The notes below the pieces were generated by a model. It was not told where the DNA came from, made no database searches, and worked only from the letters and a program-made list of their open reading frames with translations. A program made the translations under genes and the position numbers. A DNA stretch of 59,423 bases from positions 2,979 to 62,401 of the forward strand of contig NZ_JANZKV010000049.1 of assembly GCF_025060895.1 (NCBI RefSeq). Reading direction: 5' to 3'. Below are positions 1-8,200 of the stretch, piece by piece. How positions within the stretch are numbered: the stretch's first letter is position 1; every line of letters starts with the position of its first letter. Source of the DNA: Stieleria sedimenti (GTDB lineage: Bacteria > Planctomycetota > Planctomycetia > Pirellulales > Pirellulaceae).

Positions 1-23
1 GGAACCTGGAACCTGAAACCATC

Positions 24-899
24 CTACTTCCTCATGCTCCCGGTTTCACCTTCGCCGCGGCTGGGGCGAATGCGTTTCATCTTCATTCTCAGATTCAGGA
101 ATTCGACCATCAGGGAAAACGTCATCGCAAAGTAGACGTACCCCTTACTGATCGGCGTCCCGGAGGCCTCGCTGATCAAGACGACGCTGATCAAGATCAA
201 GAAGGACAAGGCTAACATCTTGACGGTGGGGTGCTTCTGGACAAACTCGCTGATCTGGTTGGCGAACACGATCATCACCAAGACGCTGATCACCACGGCG
301 ATGACCATGACGGAGACTTCTTTGGCCATGCCGACGGCGGTGATCACCGAGTCGAGTGAAAAGATGATGTCCATGAACGCGATTCGAAACAACACGCCGC
401 CGACGGTGACGCTCGACCGGTTTTCCTCCGTGATCGGGTTGATCCCGTCGGACGATCCGCCGCTGTCGCCGGGCAGGTTCCCGATCTCGGCTTCTTCTTC
501 ATGACCCTCGATCTTGTGGTGGATTTCACGCACCGCGGTCCACAACAGAAACAGACCGCCGAACAACAGGATCAGGTCTTTGCCGCTGATTTCGTCGGCC
601 TCTTCGTTTTCGCGCAGGTACTCGACAACGGATTCCAGCGGGACATAGTCGGACAGATGAAACAGCGGCCCGACCAGTTGCATCAGGTAGCCGATCCCCA
701 GCAGCAATAGGATTCGCATGCCCATGGCCAGCACCAGTCCGAATCGTCTGGCAAACGACCGTTTCTCGGGCGGCAAGCGTCCGGTGATGATCGCGATGAA
801 GACGATGTTGTCGATCCCCAGCACGATCTCCATCAAGGTCAACGTCAACAACGCCATGATGGCGTCGCCGGTAAGCAGAGATCCCATTTCCGCGATCAT
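24..899 (-). CDS. TerC-family integral membrane protein
   Basis: A 291-residue multi-spanning inner-membrane protein of the TerC family, whose members are linked to tellurite resistance and to metal (Mn) export or metal homeostasis. Two internally related halves carry the family's acidic membrane motifs, MEIVLGIDNIVF near the N-terminus and MDIIFSLDSVITAVG in the second half. A charged, Glu-rich cytoplasmic loop (HHKIEGHEEEAEIG) lies between them, and the C-terminus is basic. The ORF extends to a TTG two codons upstream, but I chose the ATG at 899, which has AAAGG about 9 bases upstream. It lies 24 bp behind the TauE-like gene, in a probable nusB-tauE-terC transcription unit. The substrate cannot be read from the sequence. 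Confidence 0.88.
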   Translation of the reverse strand: MIAEMGSLLTGDAIMALLTLTLMEIVLGIDNIVFIAIITGRLPPEKRSFARRFGLVLAMGMRILLLLGIGYLMQLVGPLFHLSDYVPLESVVEYLRENEEADEISGKDLILLFGGLFLLWTAVREIHHKIEGHEEEAEIGNLPGDSGGSSDGINPITEENRSSVTVGGVLFRIAFMDIIFSLDSVITAVGMAKEVSVMVIAVVISVLVMIVFANQISEFVQKHPTVKMLALSFLILISVVLISEASGTPISKGYVYFAMTFSLMVEFLNLRMKMKRIRPSRGEGETGSMRK

Positions 900-923
900 A
901 TCCAATGCCTTTTTGTCATCGCA

Positions 924-1700
924 CTAGCCGGGGCGGATCCAAGGTGACGCCAAGCCGAGAATCCCCATCAACAATAGCAGCCCCAAGGTAACGCGTCGCA
1001 GACGGTTGCGTCCGAGCCAATTGCCGAATTTAAGTCCCAGCGAGGTGACCAACAACAGGATGGGAATCGATGCACACGCATTCAACGCCGGGACGACCAA
1101 TCGATCTCCAAAGAAAGCGAACAGCATGGCGATCGCCGGCGCGAGACTGGTCAGGTACATCGCGAACAAAAACCCGCGAATCTGGCGGGTGTTCCAATCA
1201 TGGGCGGAGACCCAAAACACCATTGCGGGCCCGCCCATCCCGACCAACCCTTGCAAGAACCCTGAAATCGGAAAAGCGATCCAGGCCCAGATCGGCGACA
1301 GCTTTGCCTTGGGGACCGGGTGATAAACCGCCGTCGCGATGGTCGCCGCCAGCACCACGCCGCCGACGAACTGGCGGATCCGCACCAACGGAAATGCTTC
1401 TTCGATCGCGATCAGCGCGACGATTCCCAGCGGAAAGAAGGCGACGCGTCCGATGCCCGGCCAGAGAATGGTTTTCGGTCGGATCGAATCCCGTAGCGCG
1501 TAAACGCCCGCGATGTTCTGCGGAATCGTCGCCACCAACAGCGCCATGCTGGCTTCGGGGATCAAGTAACCCAGCCACAACAGGGTGGGAATGATCAGCA
1601 TGCCCGCGGCGAATCCGGCTGCCGCTTGAACGAAGATGCCGACCGAGAGCACCAGCGTGACGAGCAACCAGGGAAAAAACCAGGAAACGACTTCGGGCAT
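924..1700 (-). CDS. TauE/SafE-family sulfite/anion permease
   Basis: A 258-residue protein with about eight hydrophobic segments, matching the TauE/SafE (DUF81) family in length and pattern. The internal repeat is visible: VQAAAGFAAGMLIIP in the first half and LQGLVGMGGPAMVFW in the second, the Gly-rich helix motifs of this family. Known members export sulfite, sulfoacetate or related organosulfur anions across the inner membrane; the substrate here is unknown. The start ATG at 1700 lies 11 bp after the nusB stop codon, so the gene is probably cotranscribed with nusB and then terC. Confidence 0.87.
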   Translation of the reverse strand: MPEVVSWFFPWLLVTLVLSVGIFVQAAAGFAAGMLIIPTLLWLGYLIPEASMALLVATIPQNIAGVYALRDSIRPKTILWPGIGRVAFFPLGIVALIAIEEAFPLVRIRQFVGGVVLAATIATAVYHPVPKAKLSPIWAWIAFPISGFLQGLVGMGGPAMVFWVSAHDWNTRQIRGFLFAMYLTSLAPAIAMLFAFFGDRLVVPALNACASIPILLLVTSLGLKFGNWLGRNRLRRVTLGLLLLMGILGLASPWIRPG

Positions 1701-1711
1701 CGGTCGATCGC

Positions 1712-2170
1712 CTAACCGTCGTTGTCTTGGGTGACGTCTTCTTCGCCGACGTCACCCAATGCGTTGGCCTCAAATTCCTTGAGCAATCGGTCCAAAATCC
1801 CGTTCACAAACCGCGGGCTGTTCTTGTCGCCATAGCGTTTGATCAACACCACCGCTTCGTTGACCGCGACGCGGCCGGGCGTTTCGGCAAACAGGATCTC
1901 ATAGGCCGCCATTCGCATTACGTTGCGATCGGTGATCGCCATCCGCCCCAGCGCCCAGCCCTTGGCCAAACGAGAAAGATGCCGATCCACTTGATCGCGA
2001 TGTTCCAGCGTGCCGGTCAACAGTTTTTCGGCAAACGCCGACAAGGCCGAACGTCCCTGCAGTCGCGACTTGATGAACCGGCGAGCCGACACGGCATCGC
2101 GAGTGCCGTTGACGTCGGCTTCGTAAAGTAACTGTAAAACGATCTCGCGGGCGCGACGGCGGGTGGACAT
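1712..2170 (-). CDS. nusB: Transcription antitermination factor NusB
   Basis: A 152-residue protein of normal NusB length. It opens with the family's helical start ([19 protein letters not shown]) and ends with the conserved block [31 protein letters not shown]. NusB binds boxA RNA together with S10 (NusE) in rRNA antitermination complexes. The C-terminal tail is acidic ([14 protein letters not shown]). It is the first gene of a probable three-gene unit with two membrane transporters, and it is divergent from the tRNA-Ala gene, whose promoter lies in the shared gap. The functional link between nusB and the transporters is unclear. Confidence 0.93.
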   Translation of the reverse strand: MSTRRRAREIVLQLLYEADVNGTRDAVSARRFIKSRLQGRSALSAFAEKLLTGTLEHRDQVDRHLSRLAKGWALGRMAITDRNVMRMAAYEILFAETPGRVAVNEAVVLIKRYGDKNSPRFVNGILDRLLKEFEANALGDVGEEDVTQDNDG

Positions 2171-2299
2171 TCAGGATCTCGGGACGCGTGTTCTTTCGAC
2201 TGAGACGCTTTTTTCGGGGATTGCAGGGGATCAGAGGCGGATTGTAGGCGCGCCCCGCCGCCGCGCCGAGCTACCTCGATTTTGCGTCCAAAACGCGGG

Positions 2300-2327
2300 T
2301 TGACGAATCGGCCGTCGGATTGATAAT
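2300..2327 (+). promoter_or_regulatory. Candidate sigma-70-type promoter of tRNA-Ala
   Basis: TTGACG at 2300-2305, then 16 bp, then GATAAT at 2322-2327 (one mismatch to TATAAT). Initiation about 7 bp downstream would give a leader of roughly 80 nt before the tRNA. The leader includes a GCCCGT/ACGGGC hairpin at 2350-2365. Pattern match only; no transcript evidence. Confidence 0.45.
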
Positions 2328-2416
2328 ACCGCTCCTGATCAGTTGGTCAGCCCGTTGCGACGGGCCGACGTGCTTCCCCCCATGGCGTCGATCAGAATTC
2401 AAATGGGGGCCCAAGA

Positions 2417-2489
2417 GGGGGTATAGCTCAGTTGGGAGAGCGACGCGCTGGCAGCGCGTAGGTCGTCGGTTCAAGTCCGTCTACCTCCA
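2417..2489 (+). tRNA. tRNA-Ala (anticodon GGC)
   Basis: A complete 73-nt cloverleaf. The acceptor arm pairs GGGGGTA with TACCTCC and contains G3-T70, the alanine identity pair. The D arm is GCTC...GAGC. The anticodon stem ACGCG/CGCGT closes the loop CTGGCAG, giving anticodon GGC. The T arm is GTCGG-TTCAAGT-CCGTC (four of five pairs are Watson-Crick). The discriminator base is A. The CCA end is not encoded, since the next bases are CTA. It is solitary, and no integrase gene or duplicated tRNA 3' end was seen nearby. Confidence 0.96.
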
Positions 2490-3002
2490 CTACCGGGGTT
2501 CATAGCGTGTTCCAGCCTGGAATCCATCGTGGCCTCAGTATCCTGCTGTTGCTTTCAGGACATTGATTGAATGTGTCGTCGGCACATGTTACGCCTGTTT
2601 CTTCAATTCGTGCCGAACCCATCTTTTCGCGCGATCAATCATCAGCGACCCACCCATCCTGATTCAATGGCACACCGCCTTTTTTAAGATGGTTCCCACT
2701 TCGGCGTCGCATCAGGCAGATGACTTGTCTGGTGCTTCGTCCTCAGGCGGCGTTGCGGCGGGCCTCCAATGCCAAGTTCGCGTCAGCATCTAGAGGACAT
2801 GGGTAGGAATATCCCTGGTTGGCACTGCCTCTGCTACCATCTTGGGGGACGGGTGTTCAAACTAAGTGGACCCGAACGCCACGACCAGACAATCTGTTTC
2901 TGACGGCAGTCTCCCGCCTGGCTGTCACCGTAGAGGAGCATGAACCAGTCATTAACATGCGATTGAAACGGCCGCCCCGATTAACGTGATAGGCAACTGC
3001 AA
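2490..3002 (+). other. 513-bp intergenic region, no convincing gene
   Basis: This lies between the tRNA and the sigma-factor gene. A 76-codon open frame at 2563-2793 has no recognisable domain, no clear ribosome binding site and unremarkable composition, so I do not call it. A weak TTCCA/TGGAA hairpin sits just after the tRNA (2510-2522). Nothing else is supportable. Confidence 0.5.
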
Positions 3003-3572
3003 ATGGGTAACACGGTCAACATCACACAGATCCTTTCGAAGCTTGGATCAGGTGATTCACAGGCTCCATCTGACTTGCTGCCCCTGGTCTATGACGAATT
3101 GCGTCAGCTCGCTGCAACAAGAATGGCGGGCGAGCGGCCGGATCATACACTGCAAGCGACCGCGCTGGTCCACGAAGCCTACATGCGGCTGGTGGTTCCC
3201 AGTGACGTTCAGGACTGGGACTCGCGAGGGCATTTCTTCTCCGCTGCGGCAAAGGCGATGCAGCGAATCCTGGTCGATCATGCGCGCAGCAAAGCCGCGG
3301 CGAAGCGTGGTGGCCAGGCAGCCCATGTGGGAATGACCGAGTTCGTTGAAGATTCGACAAAAGTGACTCCTGAGCAAATACTTGAGCTGGATGAGACGCT
3401 CCAGAAGCTGGAACAGGAAGATCCCATTGTGGCGGAGTTGGTGCGACTTCGGCTGTACGCCGGTTTGTCGGTGACGGAAGCTGCGAATGTGATCGGGGTT
3501 TCTCGAACCACCGCCTACGAATACTGGGATTTTGCACTCGCCTGGTATTCCGTCGAGATTTCCGCCAGCTAG
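3003..3572 (+). CDS. ECF-type RNA polymerase sigma factor (planctomycete SigX6-like)
   Basis: A 189-residue ECF sigma factor. Region 2 includes PLVYDELRQLAATRM and TALVHEAYMRLV, then W-x-S-R-GHFFSAAAKAMQRILVDHAR, which is the signature of the large planctomycete/acidobacterial ECF group usually linked to Ser/Thr kinases. Region 4 is a helix-turn-helix, LRLYAGLSVTEAANVIGVSRTTAYEYW. The C-terminus (ALAWYSVEISAS) departs from the usual W-x-x-A-R-A-W-L-x-x-x-L ending, so the last few residues may be altered. It lies 163 bp upstream of a kinase-like gene on the same strand. In this family such kinases are thought to control the sigma factor. No anti-sigma gene is visible. Confidence 0.9.
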   Translation: MGNTVNITQILSKLGSGDSQAPSDLLPLVYDELRQLAATRMAGERPDHTLQATALVHEAYMRLVVPSDVQDWDSRGHFFSAAAKAMQRILVDHARSKAAAKRGGQAAHVGMTEFVEDSTKVTPEQILELDETLQKLEQEDPIVAELVRLRLYAGLSVTEAANVIGVSRTTAYEYWDFALAWYSVEISAS

Positions 3573-3735
3573 GCAATCAGGCCGCGTTCCATCGGCCGAT
3601 CGGAATAAAATCTTCGGAATCCGGACGACTCGGAGTCCAGATACGCATTAGATGACAGCGCATTGCGTGCACGCCACCGATCTGCGCTTGACTCAATGCC
3701 ATGACCGATCTGTCTGCCTGAGCGCGGAGTTTCGA

Positions 3736-4893
3736 ATGTCAACCGACGCCAAGAACGATTCGTTGCGAGAGCTCTATCTGCAAACGATACGCCTGCAGGG
3801 TGACGCTGAGCGAGAGTCCTTTCTGGATGAAGCCTACGAGAATCAGCCTGAGGTTCGAAGCAATCGCCACGATTTCGGTTGGGGCGTTGCTCTTCATTTC
3901 CAGGATTGTGGAAATGATCTTGCGCTGAAGCGAAGAGTTCAAGCACTGCTGAGTGCCACGAAACAGACCAAGCCAAACCCGCTCGAAGTCGCCGTCAATC
4001 ATTCACGTCATCCTACCGTCATTCCGATGCTGACCGATTTTGGCATCGCTCGCGTGATTGAGGAGAGCTTGACGGCTACAGAATCAAGCATTTTGATTGG
4101 GACACCGCTGTATATGGCGCCCGAACAGGCGAATTGTCGGCGTGACGCGATCGGGCCAGCATCCGACGTCTATTCGCTGGGTGTCATCTTGTACGAATTG
4201 GTCTTCGGCGAGCGACCCTACCGAGGCGACTCGGCCATGCAGGTGCTCGACCGCGTGCGTGCGGAAGAGACGATTCGGCTTCCTGATGTATCGGCCGTGC
4301 CAAGCGACATTAAAACGATCTGCCAGCGTTGCCTCGAGCATTCGCCCGAGTCGCGCTACCCGACCGCCGATGCCCTGGCCGAGGATTTGGATCGGTATTT
4401 ACGTGGCGAGGCGATCCACACTCAGCCGATTCGTTGGTGGCATCGTTTCGGCCGCTGGACCCGGCAACCGGCGCGGATTTTCCAGGCCGGCCTGATTTCT
4501 CTTGCCATTCAAATCGCACTGCTGGCGAATTTCGCCGGTGTGGTCATTGGCCTCCACCAGGGTGCTTTTGAGGAGTCCGTCGATCCTGGCGGCACGTCGC
4601 TCGACATAGCAAAGGTCGCTTTCGCCGGGCATGCTCCTCTACTGATTCTGGCGGTGCTCTCGTTTCGTCGCATTCGCTGGTCGGTTTTCCCGGCATCCTT
4701 GCTGAGTCTGATCACGGTCTTTGTGCTGGGCCGAATCCTGTTCAACGGTGACTCGCCGATCGAGTTATACGATGATTTTCCAGCGGCCCGCTTCCTGATG
4801 CACCATTTAATTCTGGTAATGATGTCCATCCAAACGCTGGGTTATCTGGTTGCGATTCCCGCAGCCCTACGGCGGACGGTTCGCTGGTGCTGA
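3736..4893 (+). CDS. Kinase-like membrane protein lacking the N-lobe and catalytic loop
   Basis: A 385-residue protein, with the start taken at MSTDAKND (3736). The N-terminal helical region typical of planctomycete Ser/Thr kinases is present (LYLQTIRLQGDAERESFLDEA ... KRRVQALLSA). The sequence then jumps directly to the kinase activation segment: LTDFGIARV with Asp near residue 101, MAPEQ near 127-131, then SDVYSLGVILYELVFGERPY and RYPTADALAEDLDRYL. The glycine-rich loop, the Lys and Glu of the N-lobe, and the HRD catalytic loop are all absent. From about residue 250 four hydrophobic segments follow (ISLAIQIALLANFAGVVIG; APLLILAVLSF; LLSLITVFVLGRILF; LILVMMSIQTLGYLVAIPAAL). It is probably the relic of a membrane Ser/Thr kinase partner of the upstream ECF factor, after an in-frame internal deletion, or else a pseudokinase. 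It cannot bind ATP in the normal way. Confidence 0.75.
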   Translation: MSTDAKNDSLRELYLQTIRLQGDAERESFLDEAYENQPEVRSNRHDFGWGVALHFQDCGNDLALKRRVQALLSATKQTKPNPLEVAVNHSRHPTVIPMLTDFGIARVIEESLTATESSILIGTPLYMAPEQANCRRDAIGPASDVYSLGVILYELVFGERPYRGDSAMQVLDRVRAEETIRLPDVSAVPSDIKTICQRCLEHSPESRYPTADALAEDLDRYLRGEAIHTQPIRWWHRFGRWTRQPARIFQAGLISLAIQIALLANFAGVVIGLHQGAFEESVDPGGTSLDIAKVAFAGHAPLLILAVLSFRRIRWSVFPASLLSLITVFVLGRILFNGDSPIELYDDFPAARFLMHHLILVMMSIQTLGYLVAIPAALRRTVRWC

Positions 4894-5245
4894 ACGAACC
4901 GATCGAACGTTGAGGCGACAGATCCAGACTCTGGACTCTCGCGGCGGTAGTTCACCGCTGTCGCGGCAATGCAAGGCGTCCGAGACGGCAAAAACGGAAG
5001 CTTCTCTCCGTGACGCTATCTGGCGTGGGTATTAGCTCATGAGATTTTCTACAGAAAACCGTCAAACTTCCGGACGAATGGTCTCGGAAACTCGCATTAG
5101 TCTTTGAGCCCGCGTTGACAGGGCCTTTTGATTTTGCAGGAGCGGTCAGAGGCGGATGGCGGCGGGGCCCATCCCCTCGCCCGCCCCGTTTCGGGTTGAT
5201 CAAACGGCGCGTCCTCCCGTTAGGCCATGCACAGGCAGCCCCACC
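4894..5245 (+). other. 352-bp intergenic region before the giant gene
   Basis: No gene is called. Short inverted repeats occur just after the kinase-like gene (TCCAG-ACT-CTGGA near 4932 and GCGGT/ACCGC at 4944-4958), neither followed by a T run. The giant ORF can be read back to 5156, but the stretch 5156-5245 is proline-rich and looks non-coding. Confidence 0.4.
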
Positions 5246-8200
5246 ATGCGAAAGAAATCGTTGCACAATTTCCTGCCTCTCTTCCGTACCCGCGACAAGC
5301 AACGAACAAGGGTGCGAGCTGAATCGCGTCGCAAGCTGCGGAGCGAACTTTTGGAAGATCGACGCCTATTGAGTGCGGACTTTCAATTACTTAGCGACAT
5401 CCATCCGGGGTCCGACTCGGCGCTCAACAACGCAAACAATTCCAACGCGTCTGAGTACGCGCGAATCGGCGACCGGGTCATCTTCGAGGCAAACGATGGA
5501 CAGCACGGGACGGAACTGTGGACAACCGATGGGACCAGTGCCGGAACGAAACTTCTCAAAGACCTGAATCCGGGACCCGGCAGCGGGCTACCCTCCAATC
5601 TGACCGTTGTCGGCAACGAAATCTATTTTTCGGCAAATCGTTTGGTTCACGGAAACGATGCCTTCGAGCTTTGGAAAACCGATGGCACCACGGCGGGTAC
5701 GACGCGAATCGATACGATCGCGATCGACCGTTACGACAGCCACCGGAACTTCCTGGCAGTCGACGTGGAGGACTCGCCGACGCCCAAGCTTTTCTTTACG
5801 AATGATGACGGCGTGAGCGGCAGAGAGCTGTGGGTCAGCGATGGAACCGACGTCGGGACGGGAATCGTCGCGGACCTCAATGTCGGCGCGGCTTCCAGTT
5901 CTCCCGGAAATCTCACGCCGTGGAACGATCAACTCTATTTCAGCGCACGCGGAACAAGCGGAACCGAACTTTATGTCACCGACGGCACCGAAGCAGGCAC
6001 GACGGTGGTGAAAGATATTCGCCGTGGCAGCAGCAGCTCGAGTCCCAGCTACTTGACCCCTGTCGGCAACGAAATGTATTTCCGCGCCGACGACTACACC
6101 AATGGCCTCGAGTTATGGAAGACCGATGGAACGGAAGCGGGCACCGAGCTTGTCAAGAACATCTATCCGGGCGGATCCGATTCGTTCCCGACCGATTTGA
6201 CGAATTTCGATGGAACGCTGTTCTTTCGCGCTCGCGACGACCAACACGGTTTCGAACTCTGGACCAGTGACGGCACCGCAGACGGAACGGTCATGGTCAA
6301 GGACCTGAATGCCGGCGTGGGCAATTCGACACCTAGTGGACTGACCGCGGCGGGCGATCTGCTCTACTTCCACGCCACGACCGGCAACGGCACCGAAACC
6401 TTTGTAAGCGATGGCACCGAAGCGGGCACCTTCCCGATCGCGACGGGCCGATTCGACTCACCGATCGAGATCGGCAACCAACTTTTCTTCATCCTCAGCG
6501 ACGCCACACACGGCGTGGAACTTTGGGCCAGCGATGGCACTGCGGCGGGAACCCGGTTGGTCAAGGATATCAATCCAGGCTTGGGCAACGCCCTGAGATC
6601 GGACTTGGTCCGCTTTACCGACATCGCCGGCGAGCTTTACTTTGCCGCCGACAATGGGACCGACGGCTATCAGTTGTGGACCAGTGACGGGACGACCGCC
6701 GGCACGCAACTCGCCGCCGCCATCCGCCAACCCATTCCGATGCTCGATCTCGGCGGCCACACCTTGGTGATCGGCAGCGGAACCCACAACGGCGTTGGCA
6801 CCGGTGTCGAAATCTTTATCAGCAACGACTCGCCGACCGATATTTTGATCTCTCGAACGTCGCTGAATGAGGATCTGCAAGTGGGAAGCCCGGCCGCTTC
6901 ACTCTCGGCAGTCGACGCGAACACCGCCGACACGCACACCTTCGCGCTCGTTGCTGGCGAAGGTGGCACCGACAACGCCAACTTTACGATCGTCGGAGAT
7001 CAGTTGGTTACCGCGACGCCGCTGGACTTTGGAACCAAACCGATCCACGACATCCGAGTATCGGCCACGGATGCCATCGGAGCAACGATCGAAAAATCGT
7101 TCACCCTCCACGTTTTTTCATCGAGTTTGTTCAAAGACGTTCATCCGGGCGAAGCGTCGGCCGATCCCCAAAATTTCACGCCTCTCGGTTCCCAGTGGTT
7201 GTTCTCGGCCACCACGCCCGGCGGCGGGAACGGGCTGTACGTTTCTGACGGCACCGCGGACGGGACGACTCTGTTGAAAGGCTTTGCAGAGGTTCCCGGA
7301 ACGGAAATGATCCGCGAAATGACCGTCCACGACGGCAATGTCTACTTTGTCGTCGACGATGCGGTCGAAGGAGTCGAGTTGTGGAAGACCGATGGGACGG
7401 CATCCGGAACCCGCAAGGTCACCAGCTTCGTTAGCGGGCAACCCGGATCCGCCCCCAGCTGGCTGACCAGCAACGATGGTTTGCTGTTTTTCGTCGCCAA
7501 TGACCAGGCCGGTGTCGCCCGGTTGTGGAGTTCGAATGGAACCGGGCCGGGCACCCAAATCGTCGGAAACCTCGAATCCCTTTTGCCCGGCGGTTTGACT
7601 GAACTGACCGGTGACGGCCAGAACCTGTACTTCGTCGCCGACGAGAACACGTTATGGATCAGTGACGGAACCGAGTCGGGAACCCGATTGGTCAAGGACC
7701 TTGGTGACGATGCCGTCGCGACGAGGCTGGAAGAACTGATTTCCGTTGATGGAACGATCTTCTTTCGGGCCGACGACGGCACGCACGGCAGCGAACTGTG
7801 GGTCTCCGATGGGACCGAAATCGGAACGCAACTGGTGCGCGATATTGCGAGCGATCCGGGCGTGGGCAGCCATCCTGAACAACTCATCGACGTCAACGGA
7901 ACGCTGGTGTTTGTCGCCGACGATGGTTCTCGGGGACGAGAACTGTGGCGGAGCGACGGAACACCGATCGGTACCACGTTGATCGCCGACATCCATGTCG
8001 GCAGCGATTCGGCCGATCCGGCGAACCTGACCAACATCAACGGTGACCTGTACTTCTTGGCCGACGACGGGGTTCACGGGGCCGAACTCTGGCGAAGTGA
8101 CCTGATCGGCACGGCCGAGATCATCGCCGATTTGGGGGCCGCCTCGACCGACCCGTCTTCGACCGCCCCTTCGCCCGCCGTCGCGTTCGCCGCCGGAGAC

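Noticed and set aside
2417-2489. tRNA-Ala as an attachment site for an integrated element
   Set aside because: No integrase gene and no duplicated tRNA 3' end in the window.
2563-2793. 76-codon open frame after the tRNA
   Set aside because: No ribosome binding site, domain or conserved neighbour; the composition does not separate it from random intergenic sequence.
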